This document shows, piece after piece, positions 43,957-52,364 of a stretch of DNA of 64,000 bases. The notes beneath the pieces are model-generated. The model was not told where the DNA came from. It did no database searches and saw only the letters and a program-made list of their open reading frames with translations. Every line of letters begins with the position of its first letter. The stretch's first letter is position 1. Made by a program: the position numbers and the translations under genes. Source of the stretch: Microbispora sp. H13382 (GTDB lineage: Bacteria; Actinomycetota; Actinomycetes; Streptosporangiales; Streptosporangiaceae); contig NZ_JABBXA010000010.1 of NCBI RefSeq assembly GCF_014161445.1, positions 186,001 through 250,000 on the forward strand, read 5' to 3'.

Positions 43957-45114
43957 GTGAGTGAGACGTTCAGGCGAGAGGTACGGGCCTGGCTGGAGGA
44001 CAACCTGTCGGGCGAGTTCGCCGGTGCCCGGGGGCTGGGCGGGCCCGGCCGCGAGCACGAGGCGTTCGACGTCCGGCTGGCCTGGGAGCGGCACATGGCC
44101 GAGGCCGGGTGGACCTGCCTGGGCTGGCCCGAGCGCTACGGCGGGCGGGGCGCGAGCGTCGAGGAGCAGGTGGTCTTCCACGAAGAGTACGCGCTGGCCG
44201 GCGCGCCCGCCCGGGTCGGTCACATCGGCGAGAACCTGCTCGGCCCGACGATCATCGCGTTCGGCACCGACGAGCAGCGCGCCCGCTTCCTGCCGCCGAT
44301 CGTGGCCGCCCGGGAGCTGTGGTGCCAGGGCTACTCCGAGCCGAACGCCGGGTCCGACCTGGCCGGTGTGCAGACCCGCGCCGAGCTGGACGGCGACCGC
44401 TGGCGGGTCACCGGCCAGAAGGTGTGGACCTCCCTGGCCATGGAGGCCGACTGGTGCTTCGTGGTCTGCCGCACCGAGCCGGGGTCGTCGCGTCATCACG
44501 GCCTGTCCTACCTGCTCGTGCCCATGCGGCAGGAGGGCGTGGAGATCCGGCCCATCGTGCAGATGACGGGGACCAGCGAGTTCAACGAGGTGTTCTTCGA
44601 CGGCGCGGTGACGGACGCGGCGAACATCGTGGGCGCGCCCGGCGACGGCTGGAAGATCGCCATGGCGACGCTCGGCTTCGAGCGCGGCGTGGCCACGCTC
44701 GGCCAGCAGGTGGGCTTCCGCCGCGAGCTGGAGGCGGTCATCGCGCTGGCCCGCAGGACGGGCGCCGTCGACGATCCCCTGCTGCGCGACCGGCTCGTCC
44801 GCTCCTGGATCGGCCTGGAGGCCATGCGCCTCAACGCCGTCCGCACGATGGCGGGCATCGCGGCGGGCGCGCCCGGCCCGGAGTCGTCCATCTCCAAACT
44901 GGTGTGGGGCGTGTGGCACCGCGAGCTCGGCGAGCTGGCCATGGACGTGCTCGGCGCGGCCGGCATGGTCGCAGACGGCCCGCCGTACGACCTGAGCGAC
45001 GAGCAGCGGCTCTACCTGTTCTCCCGATCCGACACGATCTACGCGGGCTCGAACGAGATCCAGCGCAACATCATCAGTGAGCGCGTGCTGGGCCTGCCGC
45101 GCGAACGCCGGTAG
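43957..45114 (+). CDS. Acyl-CoA dehydrogenase, probable catalytic partner
   Basis: 385-aa FadE-type flavoenzyme. SEPNAGSDLAGVQTRAE, GQKVWTS and FNEVFFDGA mark the FAD and substrate sites. The LCAD/IVD-type base is present in GFERGVATLGQQ, while the C-terminal position reads TIYAGSNEIQRN, Ala replacing the Glu of EGTNEIQ. This split of catalytic residues with the divergent partner resembles alpha2-beta2 FadE enzymes acting on bulky acyl-CoAs. The GTG at 43957 was preferred (GTAGAG 8 nt upstream); a GTG at 43948 is possible. Confidence 0.9.
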   Translation: MSETFRREVRAWLEDNLSGEFAGARGLGGPGREHEAFDVRLAWERHMAEAGWTCLGWPERYGGRGASVEEQVVFHEEYALAGAPARVGHIGENLLGPTIIAFGTDEQRARFLPPIVAARELWCQGYSEPNAGSDLAGVQTRAELDGDRWRVTGQKVWTSLAMEADWCFVVCRTEPGSSRHHGLSYLLVPMRQEGVEIRPIVQMTGTSEFNEVFFDGAVTDAANIVGAPGDGWKIAMATLGFERGVATLGQQVGFRRELEAVIALARRTGAVDDPLLRDRLVRSWIGLEAMRLNAVRTMAGIAAGAPGPESSISKLVWGVWHRELGELAMDVLGAAGMVADGPPYDLSDEQRLYLFSRSDTIYAGSNEIQRNIISERVLGLPRERR

Positions 45115-45194
45115 CGGATACGTATTCCTGCCGATGCGCGGGAGGGCGGCAGGTCTCTAGCGTCGGGGACGCCGACGACACCCCGAGGTGAGCC

Positions 45195-46466
45195 ATGCGC
45201 GTGCCGAGCGTGTTCCTGCCCGTGTTCCTGTCCGCCCTCCTGACGACCTCCGCCCTCACCATTCCGGCCACGGCCGCCGAGGCCGCGGCACAACCCCCGG
45301 CGTCCGCCGTCGACGTCGTCTACCAGCGGGCCCACTTCGGCCCCGGCCTCCGCGAGGGCGTGAAGGCGGGGAACACCCTGTCCTTCGCCGCCCCCGTGGG
45401 CACGATCTCCTACACCGACGCGCTCGGCACGAAGACCTGGGAGTACGCCCGGTGGACCGGCGCCGAGCGGCCCGTCGGGTTCGCCGCCACCGAGCTGGTG
45501 GCCTCCTGGAACGCCGACGTGCCCGCGGGAAGCTGGCTGCAGGTCGAGATGCGCGGCCGCCACGCCGCCGGGCAGACGAAGTGGTACGTGCTCGGCCGCT
45601 GGGCGTACGGCGACGAGGACATCCGGCGCACGTCGCTGTCCGGGCAGCGGGACGCCGACGGCACCGTCTCGGTCGACACGTTCGTGGCCGCGGCGGGCAA
45701 GGCGATCACCTCCTACCAGCTGCGCGTCACGCTCTACCGCGCGCCGGGCTCGGCCGCGAATCCGGTCGTGCGCGCGCTCGGCGCGATGGCGTCGGCCGTG
45801 CCCGACCGGCAGACCGTCCCGGTGAGCCCCGGCGGCATCGCCTGGGGCGTCGAGCTGCCCGTGCCCCGCCGCTCGCAGAACGTCCACGAGGGCCACTACC
45901 CCGAGTGGGACGGCGGGGGAGAGGCGTGGTGCAGCCCGACCTCGACCACCATGGTCCTCGGCTACTGGGGCAAGTGGCCCAGCAAGCAGGACACCTCCTG
46001 GGTGGACCCCTCCGACCCCGACCCCGAGGTCGACTACGCCGCCCGGTACACCTACGACTACGCCTACGAGGGCGCGGGCAACTGGCCGTTCAACACCGCC
46101 TACGCGGGACGGTACGGGCTGGAGGGCTTCGTCACCCGGCTCCGCTCGCTGACCGAGCTGGAGCGGCTGATCCGGGCCGGCATTCCGGTGGTGACCTCCC
46201 AGTCGTTCAAGGCGGAGGAGCTGCCCGGCGCGGGATACAGCACAAACGGTCACCTCATGGTCATCATCGGCTTCACCGCCGACGGTGACGTGATCGCCAA
46301 CGACCCCGCCTCGCCGGACAACGAAGCGGTGCGCCGCGTCTACCCGCGGGCCGACTTCGAGAACGTCTGGCTCCGCAGCTCCGGCAGCGGCGGGGTCGTG
46401 TACGTCATCCACCCGAAGAACCGCCCCCTGCCCCCCACGACCCCGGGACTGCCGGCCAACTGGTGA
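45195..46466 (+). CDS. Secreted C39-like cysteine peptidase
   Basis: 423-aa exported protein. Signal peptide (about 1-30), an N-terminal beta-rich region of about 190 residues of unknown fold, then a C39-like papain-fold domain: nucleophile Cys in GEAWCSPTSTTMVLGYW, His in NGHLMVIIGF, and Asp in ANDPASPDN. There is no ABC transporter attached, so it is not a bacteriocin exporter; the group is usually described as extracellular C39-family peptidase of unknown substrate. ATG start after GAGGTGAGCC. Monocistronic. Confidence 0.9.
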   Translation: MRVPSVFLPVFLSALLTTSALTIPATAAEAAAQPPASAVDVVYQRAHFGPGLREGVKAGNTLSFAAPVGTISYTDALGTKTWEYARWTGAERPVGFAATELVASWNADVPAGSWLQVEMRGRHAAGQTKWYVLGRWAYGDEDIRRTSLSGQRDADGTVSVDTFVAAAGKAITSYQLRVTLYRAPGSAANPVVRALGAMASAVPDRQTVPVSPGGIAWGVELPVPRRSQNVHEGHYPEWDGGGEAWCSPTSTTMVLGYWGKWPSKQDTSWVDPSDPDPEVDYAARYTYDYAYEGAGNWPFNTAYAGRYGLEGFVTRLRSLTELERLIRAGIPVVTSQSFKAEELPGAGYSTNGHLMVIIGFTADGDVIANDPASPDNEAVRRVYPRADFENVWLRSSGSGGVVYVIHPKNRPLPPTTPGLPANW

Positions 46467-46480
46467 CGCGGAGCACGTCC

Positions 46481-46503
46481 TATAGTCAGTCAGGTGACTG
46501 ACT
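46481..46503 (+). promoter_or_regulatory. -10 box and palindromic operator overlapping the TetR start
   Basis: TATAGT (46481-46486) is a near-consensus -10 element only 7 nt before the GTG start, implying a leaderless mRNA. AGTCAGTCAGGTGACTGACT (46484-46503) has perfect 9-bp arms around GG and covers both the -10 box and the first codons. The -35 region is weak. Confidence 0.75.
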
Positions 46504-47084
46504 CGACGAGTGCCCGGGTGAAGTCCGCGAGCGCCAAGCGGCGGCGGCTCATGGCCGCCGCCGCCGAGGTCGTGCACCGGCAGGGCGCCGAGCGAACGAC
46601 CATCGCCGACATCGCCCGCGCCGCCGACGTCCCCGTGGGCAACGTCTACTACTACTTCAAGACCAAGGACGAGCTCGTCGCCGCCGCGCTGGACGAGCAC
46701 GCCCGGCACCTCGGGGAGCTCACCGCGCGGCTGGAGCGGCTGCCGGACCCGCGTGAGCGGCTCAAGGGGCTCGTGGAGGCGTGGGTCGGCCAGCGCGACG
46801 TCGCGGCACGGTGGGGCTGCCCGACCGGCACGCTCGCCGCCGAGCTGGACAAACGCGACGAGGGCGGCTTGGACGCGGAGGCGGGCCGGGTGATCCGGCT
46901 GCTGCTCGACTGGGTGGAGGGCCAGTTCCGCGAGCTCGGCCTGCCCGGGCCGGACGGCCTCGCGCTGACCCTGGTGGGCGCCTACCAGGGCATGTCGCTG
47001 CTGGCCAACGCCCTGCGCGACCCCGGGATCATGACGCGTGAGGGAGCCCGGCTGCTCGCCTGGCTCGACTCACTGGAGGCCTGA
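46494..47084 (+). CDS. TetR family regulator, leaderless and probably autoregulated
   Basis: 196-aa repressor. Basic N-terminus, helix-turn-helix in TIADIARAADVPVGNVYYYFKTKDEL, and a C-terminal ligand domain of the type with AYQGMSLLANALRDPGIM. There is no ribosome site; the GTG lies at the expected transcription start and inside a 20-bp palindrome, so the protein very probably represses itself. Other targets may include the C39 peptidase or the opposing hydrolase, which overlaps its 3' end by 15 bp. Confidence 0.92.
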   Translation: MTDSTSARVKSASAKRRRLMAAAAEVVHRQGAERTTIADIARAADVPVGNVYYYFKTKDELVAAALDEHARHLGELTARLERLPDPRERLKGLVEAWVGQRDVAARWGCPTGTLAAELDKRDEGGLDAEAGRVIRLLLDWVEGQFRELGLPGPDGLALTLVGAYQGMSLLANALRDPGIMTREGARLLAWLDSLEA

Positions 47085-48767
47085 AGCGGGGTGGCGGTGC
47101 GCGATCAGTGCGGTCAGCGCCGCCGTCCGCACGTCGTCCCACCCGGCCGGCGGCGCGATCCGCGCCCACGCGGCGATCACCTCGCCGTCGTAGTCGTGGC
47201 CGTGCCCCGCCGGCGCGTCGAGGGAGAACACCAGGTCGGCGGTGATCTGCCAGAACGTCACGAACGGATACCACCGGATCCACGGCAGCACGTCGTCGCC
47301 GCGGCGCTCCTCCAGCCAGTCGGGCCGGGTGAGGACGAGCCGGGGCGTCCACCACACGATCGGGTCGGAGGGATGCTGCAGGTAGACGACCCGCGGCGGG
47401 TTCCACGGCGACGCCGGGGCGTCCAGGTCCGAGGGCCGGTTGGCGAAGCGCACGGTCTCGCCGTCCCGGTGGACGGGCAGCGCCTCCCGGCTGCCGGGGT
47501 CGCGGCCGTCCACGAGCCGCCGCCACAGCGCGCTGCTGTCCGGCGGCCCGACGAACAGCGCGCCGTCGGTGCGCTCACGAAGGTCCCGGTCGCCGCCGAA
47601 CGCCGACTCCGCGCCGAACGCCCCCAGGCTCTCCCCGAAGACCAGCAGCTTGGGCCGGTGCCCCGCGGGCAGCGCCGACCAGCGGGCGTACACCTGGTCG
47701 AACAGCTCCCGCCCGGCCGTCCTGGCCCGGTCGCGGTCGACCAGGAACGACAGCCAGCTCGGCAGGTAGGAGTACTGCATCGAGACCAGCGCCGTGTCGC
47801 CGCCGTACATGAACTCCAGGGCGGCGGCCGCCTGCGGGTCCACCCAGCCGGTGCCGGTCGTCGTGATCACGCAGATCACCGCGCGGCCGAACGCGCCGGT
47901 CCGTTCCAGTTCCCGTACGGCCAGGGCGGCCCGCGCGCGCGTGGTCGCGGCGGAGTCGAGCCCGGCGTAGACGCGGATCGGGGCGATGGCGGGCCGCCCG
48001 CCGAACCGGCTCAGCTCGTCCGTCGTGGGCGCGTCCGCGACGAAGGCGCGGCCCTCCAGGCCGAGGGACGCCCACGGGACCAGTGAAGAGGGGCTGCCCG
48101 ACAGCGTGTCGGCACGCGGCCGGGTGGCGCCCGGCGCCGTCTCGCTGTTGATCGCGGCGAAGCTGCGGTCGGCCCCCTTGAGCAGGGCCTCGGTGAGGAC
48201 CCCGTCGGTCAGGAAGACGGCCAGCACGCCCACTCCGAGCCCGGCGGCGAACTGCGCGGCCGTCGCGGGGAACCACCGCCCGAGGAGGCGGCCCAGCGCC
48301 CGCGCCGCGATCCGCAGCGTCCTGGCGGCGGCCAGCAGGGCCAGGAACAGGGCCGCCGCGACGAGCGGGACGCCGAGATAGCCGAGCCGCTCCGGCGGTT
48401 CCAGCCCCATCAGCAGGTAGATGTCCCGCTGTGCGCGCACACCCAGGACCAGCGAGGCGGCGCCGAGACCGCAGCCGAACGTCGCGACCACGCGCCGGAC
48501 CCGCCGCCGTCCCGTGCGGTTCCACCCCTCGCGCCATCGCACCATGATCTGCACCGTGATCCGGGCCGCGGCCGGGCGTACGAGCGCGCCGGCGATCACT
48601 CCCACCAGGTATCCGGTGGCGGAGAGCACGCCCGCGATGATCCCCTGCAGCGACCAGGGGCGGGGCAGCAGCGACGGCGTGAGCGACAGGCAGAAGAAGG
48701 TCGTGGCGAGGACGATCCCGGCCGTGTCGAGCGGCGCACCGAGCCGTACCCGTCGCCCTTCCCCCAT
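47070..48767 (-). CDS. Membrane alpha/beta-hydrolase (Abhydrolase_9 type)
   Basis: 565-aa protein with about five N-terminal membrane segments (AGIVLATTFFCLSLTPSLLP; GYLVGVIAGALV; LGVPLVAAALFLALLAA; LGVGVLAVFLTDGVL) and a C-terminal hydrolase domain with the nucleophile motif LVFGESLGAFG. Length and layout match the actinobacterial Abhydrolase_9_N/Abhydrolase_9 family, likely an esterase or thioesterase at the membrane with unknown lipid or polyketide substrate. ATG start. It overlaps the convergent TetR gene by 15 bp and no terminator is visible between them. Confidence 0.87.
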   Translation of the reverse strand: MGEGRRVRLGAPLDTAGIVLATTFFCLSLTPSLLPRPWSLQGIIAGVLSATGYLVGVIAGALVRPAAARITVQIMVRWREGWNRTGRRRVRRVVATFGCGLGAASLVLGVRAQRDIYLLMGLEPPERLGYLGVPLVAAALFLALLAAARTLRIAARALGRLLGRWFPATAAQFAAGLGVGVLAVFLTDGVLTEALLKGADRSFAAINSETAPGATRPRADTLSGSPSSLVPWASLGLEGRAFVADAPTTDELSRFGGRPAIAPIRVYAGLDSAATTRARAALAVRELERTGAFGRAVICVITTTGTGWVDPQAAAALEFMYGGDTALVSMQYSYLPSWLSFLVDRDRARTAGRELFDQVYARWSALPAGHRPKLLVFGESLGAFGAESAFGGDRDLRERTDGALFVGPPDSSALWRRLVDGRDPGSREALPVHRDGETVRFANRPSDLDAPASPWNPPRVVYLQHPSDPIVWWTPRLVLTRPDWLEERRGDDVLPWIRWYPFVTFWQITADLVFSLDAPAGHGHDYDGEVIAAWARIAPPAGWDDVRTAALTALIAHRHPASGLQ

Positions 48768-48864
48768 CGGGCCCCCGATCCCCGTGCCTTTCGGAGCAGG
48801 CAGGCTATCAAGGTCACGAATCGATCACGGCGCGGGTGGGGGAGCGTCCCGGTCATCGGGAGGA

Positions 48865-48888
48865 GCGCGGTCCGGCCCCGGACCGCGC
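48865..48888. promoter_or_regulatory. Hairpin directly upstream of a luciferase-like gene
   Basis: GCGCGGTCC pairs perfectly with GGACCGCGC around a 6-nt loop. TAACTT follows 3 nt later and could be the -10 element of a leaderless transcript starting at GTG 48904. Confidence 0.4.
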
Positions 48889-48903
48889 CGATAACTTCCC
48901 AGC

Positions 48904-49800
48904 GTGAGCGGAGCGATGAGATACGCCGTGCTGGCGCCGGTGGCGGCGAACACGACAGCCGACCCGGAGTGGATCGCGGGCTTCGCCCGGCATGCCGAGG
49001 CGTGCGGGTTCGAGTCCGTCGTGGTGGTCGAGCACACGGTCGTGATGAGCCGCTACTCCAGCGTCTACCCCTACGACAGCTCGGGCCGGATGGAACTGCC
49101 CGACGACTGCGACATCCCCGACCCGCTCGACCTGCTCGCCTTCCTGGCCGGCCGTACGAGCGAGATCGGGCTGGCCACCGGCGTCCTGGTGCTGCCCAAC
49201 CACCATCCGGTCGTGCTGGCCAAGCGCCTGGCGACCGTGGACGCGCTGTCCGGCGGGCGCCTGCGGGTGTGCGTGGGCATGGGCTGGATGAAGGAGGAGA
49301 TCGAGGCCTGCGGCACCGACTTCGCCACCCGCGGCCGCCGGGCCGACGAGCAGATCCGCGTGATGCGCGCGCTGTGGGCCGGTGGCGGCCCGGACGGGGT
49401 CGACCACCATGGCGAGTTCTTCCGCTTCGACGGCGCGATGACCTACCCCAAGCCGGCGCGCGGGGCCGTGCCGATCCACATCGGCGGGCACAGCGTCGCG
49501 GCGGCCCGGCGCGCCGGACGCCTGGGCGACGGTTTCCAGCCGCTCGGCGTCGTGGGAGACGACCTGCGCCGGCTGCTCGACGTGATGCGCGCCGAGGCGG
49601 AGGCCTGCGGGCGCGACCCCGGAGCGCTGGAGCTCACGCTCGGCCACCTGGTCTCCCGCATCACCCCGGAGAAGGCCGCCTCGCTGGCCGCGCTGGGCGC
49701 CGATCGCATCCTGCTGTCACCCACCCCGACGGCCGACCTCGGGGCGGCGACCGACGAGCTGTCGGCCTGCGCCGCCCGCCTCGGGCTGACCCCGAGATGA
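48904..49800 (+). CDS. F420-dependent LLM-class oxidoreductase
   Basis: 298-aa luciferase-like TIM-barrel oxidoreductase (TIGR03619-like). Typical segments are EHTVVMSRYSSVYPYDSSG, TGVLVLPNHHPVVLAKRLAT, LSGGRLRVCVGMGWMKEE and PIHIGGHSVAAARRAGRLGDG. The cofactor is probably F420 rather than FMN, judging from actinobacterial relatives. GTG start, or ATG 48919 four codons in. The SnoaL-like gene follows after 7 bp. Mirrors the opposing oxidoreductase at 51266. Confidence 0.92.
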   Translation: MSGAMRYAVLAPVAANTTADPEWIAGFARHAEACGFESVVVVEHTVVMSRYSSVYPYDSSGRMELPDDCDIPDPLDLLAFLAGRTSEIGLATGVLVLPNHHPVVLAKRLATVDALSGGRLRVCVGMGWMKEEIEACGTDFATRGRRADEQIRVMRALWAGGGPDGVDHHGEFFRFDGAMTYPKPARGAVPIHIGGHSVAAARRAGRLGDGFQPLGVVGDDLRRLLDVMRAEAEACGRDPGALELTLGHLVSRITPEKAASLAALGADRILLSPTPTADLGAATDELSACAARLGLTPR

Positions 49801-49807
49801 GCACGCG

Positions 49808-50293
49808 ATGACCCTGGACACGGCCGACGCCGTCGCGCTGTCCGACCTCGTGGCCCGGTACGCGTTGTACGCCGACCAGCGCGACATCCCGCGCCTGATC
49901 CACCTGTTCACCCCCGACGGGGTGCTCGTGCTGCCGGACCCGCCGCGCGCGCTCGGCCCGGTCGGCACGCGTACGGGCCGTGACGAGATCGCCGGCGCGA
50001 TGGCCGCGCTGCGGGACCTCACGATGACCTTCCATGCGATCGCCGGGCAGGTCTTCGACGCAGGGCCGGAGCCCGGCACCGCCACCGGCGCGGTGGCCTG
50101 CGTGGCCCACCACCTGTCCAGTCGCCCCTCCGTACCCGACGGCGGGCCGTCCGACCTGGTCTGGCACCTGCGGTACGCCGACACGTACCGGCGGCACGAC
50201 GGCGCCTGGCGCATCGCCCGCCGCGAGGTGCGGATCGACTGGATCGAGACCAGGCCGGTACGGCGCGTACGCGGCCGGGAGGAGGAGCGGTGA
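49808..50293 (+). CDS. SnoaL-like (NTF2-fold) protein
   Basis: 161-aa alpha+beta cone-fold protein: VARYALYADQRDIPRLIHLFTPDGVLVL at the start, TMTFHAIAGQVFD and VWHLRYADTYRRHDGAWRIARREV at the end. The family contains isomerases, dehydratases and ring-hydroxylating subunits. It is the downstream partner of the luciferase-like oxidoreductase; joint action on a ketone or steroid-like substrate is plausible given the genomic setting. The stop lies inside the terminator stem. Confidence 0.85.
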   Translation: MTLDTADAVALSDLVARYALYADQRDIPRLIHLFTPDGVLVLPDPPRALGPVGTRTGRDEIAGAMAALRDLTMTFHAIAGQVFDAGPEPGTATGAVACVAHHLSSRPSVPDGGPSDLVWHLRYADTYRRHDGAWRIARREVRIDWIETRPVRRVRGREEER

Positions 50294-50320
50294 GGGCGGT
50301 CCGAGGGCGGCCCTCACCGC
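50287..50320. terminator. Bidirectional terminator between facing oxidoreductase units
   Basis: GCGGTGAGGGC pairs perfectly with GCCCTCACCGC (11 bp) around a 12-nt loop between convergent genes; it includes the stop codon of the plus-strand gene. Confidence 0.8.
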
Positions 50321-50326
50321 GATGCC

Positions 50327-50764
50327 TCATCCCGGCTGGAGAACCCCGAAGTCGCCGGTCGACATCGTCATGCCGAACACCCGGGACGCGAGCATCCAGC
50401 CCTCGGACGTGCGCTGCCAGTGGTCCTCGTACTCGCCGAAGCACTCGTAGAAGCGGCCCTCGTACGCCCCGGCGCCCTGGTGGTACACCCGCGCGTACGT
50501 CAGCGACCTGGCCCGGTCGCCGTCGATCTCGACGCGGTGGTTGCCCAGCAGGTGCTGGGAGGGGCCGCAGCCGCCGAGATGCGCCCGGATCGTGGCGACG
50601 ATCTCCGTACGTCCCTTGCGGCGGTAGCCGGTGGCGTCCGGGGTGAAGATGCCCGCGATCGCGTCCCAGTCGCGCCGGTCCAGTGCGGCGGCGAGCCGGG
50701 CCAGCCGCTCGACGATCAGGGCGTGGTCGTTCCTGTCACGGTCGATCCTGTCGCGGTCGTTCAC
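50327..50764 (-). CDS. SnoaL-like (NTF2-fold) protein
   Basis: 145-aa cone-fold protein (ERLARLAAALDRRDWDAIAGIFTPDATGY; QHLLGNHRVEIDGDRARS; RFYECFGEYEDHWQRTSEGW). The GTG at 50764 overlaps the upstream stop in GTGA. The extreme N-terminus, NDRDRIDRDRND, is encoded by a short repeated CTGTC(A/G)CGGTCG element. Last gene of the minus-strand oxidoreductase unit. No catalytic assignment. Confidence 0.85.
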   Translation of the reverse strand: MNDRDRIDRDRNDHALIVERLARLAAALDRRDWDAIAGIFTPDATGYRRKGRTEIVATIRAHLGGCGPSQHLLGNHRVEIDGDRARSLTYARVYHQGAGAYEGRFYECFGEYEDHWQRTSEGWMLASRVFGMTMSTGDFGVLQPG

Positions 50765-51273
50765 GCGGGCCTCCCGGCGACGCCGTCCGCCAGCAGCCGC
50801 GGGGACTCCGGCCGCCCGTCGAGCACCCGGGCGGTGCGGTTGACCACCCGCCAGCCCTCCGGGCCGCGGCGCAGGGTCCAGTGGTGGGCCGTGGCCCGGC
50901 GCAGCGTGAAGCCCTCGGGCCGGTTCACCACCATCAGCGAGTAGCCGATCGCGGTCGCCTCGTCGCCGGACACCGTCACGTGCGGCGCGCCGTTGAAGTG
51001 CGCGCAGCCCCCCGCGATCCAGCCCTGGTGGGCATCGGAGCGGACCATGGCCGCGATCTGCTCCCGCCCCCGCATCAGCAGCTCGTCCACGTCGTAGACG
51101 CCGTCGGGCTCCCACAGCTCGGCGACCTCGTCCGCGCTGCCGCTGTCCACCAGCGGCCCGTAGGAAAGGATGAGCCGGGTCACCTCCCGCTCGTCCTCCA
51201 GCACGCGGACGCGCTCCTCCAGGCGGGCGAGCCGCCGTTCGACGTCGGTCCCGGTCATCGCCGTGTCAGCCAT
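50761..51273 (-). CDS. SnoaL-like (NTF2-fold) protein with coiled-coil start
   Basis: 170-aa protein. An N-terminal heptad-like helix (VERRLARLEERVRVLEDERE) precedes an NTF2-like domain (RLILSYGPLVDSGSADEVAELWEPDGVYDVD; GFTLRRATAHHWTLRRGPEGW). It resembles small subunits of bacterial dehydratases and the SnoaL_4 group. GGGAGG lies 5 nt before the ATG at 51273, which overlaps the oxidoreductase stop by 8 bp. Different enough from its neighbour to suggest a heteromer. Confidence 0.85.
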   Translation of the reverse strand: MADTAMTGTDVERRLARLEERVRVLEDEREVTRLILSYGPLVDSGSADEVAELWEPDGVYDVDELLMRGREQIAAMVRSDAHQGWIAGGCAHFNGAPHVTVSGDEATAIGYSLMVVNRPEGFTLRRATAHHWTLRRGPEGWRVVNRTARVLDGRPESPRLLADGVAGRPA

Positions 51274-52147
51274 CGGTCCTCCCGAAGTCGGCGCCCATCG
51301 CGGTCGCGAGGGCGTGCAGCGCCTCCAATTGCTCCTGGTAGTGCTCCGCCGAGGTCGCGGCGACGGTGACGCCGGTCACGGTCGCGCCCGCGTCGCGCAC
51401 CCGCTCCAGCGCGCGCCGTGTGGCGTCGGAAGCGCCGATGGGGTCCACCGGGCGTCCGGCGGACAGCACGACGTCGAAGGCGTCCGGCAGGTCCGCCTCG
51501 CGGACCATCGACGCGAGCGTGTCCAGGGGCAGGCCGAACGGCACCCACCCGTCACCGTAGGTCGCGGCCCGTCGCAGCGACCGCGGGGTGCGCCCGCCGA
51601 TCCACAGCGGCACCCGCGGCTGCACGGCGTGCGGCTCCACCACGAATCCCGAGAAGTCGTAGAACTCGCCGTGGAACTCCGGCTCCCGCTCCGACAGCGA
51701 GGCGCGCAGGGCCTCGATGGCCTCGTCGGCCCGTGCCCCCCGGCCCTCGAACGGCACGCCGAGTAGCTCGAACTCCTCCTTGAGGCTGCCCACGCCCAAG
51801 CCCAGCGTGAGCCGTCCGCCGCTGACGCGATCGAGCGTGCCGTACCGCTTGGCGATGGCGAGAGGGTGGTGGTAGCCCAGCACCAGCACCTGCGTGACCA
51901 GCCGGATCCGCCGCGTGCGGGCGGCGAGGTAGCCGAAGGTCGCCAGCGGATCCCAGTAGACGGCGCCCCGCTCGGCGGCGATGCCGGCCGGGACGGCCAC
52001 GTGCTCACTGCAGGTGAGGTGGTGATAGCCCAGCCGGTCGGCGGTCTCGGCGATCCGGGCCAGGTCCTCCACGCTCGCCTCGCACTCCCAATCGGAGTGG
52101 ATCCCGGGCAGCCGGACCACTACAGGACTGACGATGCCGATCCGCAC
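51266..52147 (-). CDS. F420-dependent LLM-class oxidoreductase
   Basis: 293-aa luciferase-like oxidoreductase: CSEHVAVPAGIAAERGAVYWDPLATFGYLAART-type entry, TQVLVLGYHHPLAIAKRYGTLD, VSGGRLTLGLGVGSLKEEFE and PLWIGGRTPRSLRRAATYGDGW. GTG start with GGAGGTG 7 nt upstream. Same family as the enzyme at 48904 but not a recent duplicate. First gene of a three-gene minus-strand unit with two SnoaL-like proteins. Confidence 0.92.
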   Translation of the reverse strand: MRIGIVSPVVVRLPGIHSDWECEASVEDLARIAETADRLGYHHLTCSEHVAVPAGIAAERGAVYWDPLATFGYLAARTRRIRLVTQVLVLGYHHPLAIAKRYGTLDRVSGGRLTLGLGVGSLKEEFELLGVPFEGRGARADEAIEALRASLSEREPEFHGEFYDFSGFVVEPHAVQPRVPLWIGGRTPRSLRRAATYGDGWVPFGLPLDTLASMVREADLPDAFDVVLSAGRPVDPIGASDATRRALERVRDAGATVTGVTVAATSAEHYQEQLEALHALATAMGADFGRTDG

Positions 52148-52364
52148 CGGCGCACCTCCACATCCACCAGGAACAGGGCCTCACGTCGGGAAACACGCTT
52201 GGCAGAAATCTTTCTAGTGGAGGAGCACGCCCCTGCCGCCGCTCGTCCCGCTGACCGGAACCGGACAGCGGTCGACATAACGGGATGCCTCTTCCCCTCT
52301 TCCCAGAGGCGCTGAGCGTTGCTACATTCCAAAGCAAGAATTCATTTCAGTTTTGGGAGGTGCG

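Noticed and set aside
45195-46466. Bacteriocin-processing C39 exporter
   Set aside because: There is a signal peptide and a peptidase fold but no membrane or ATPase domain and no small precursor gene nearby.
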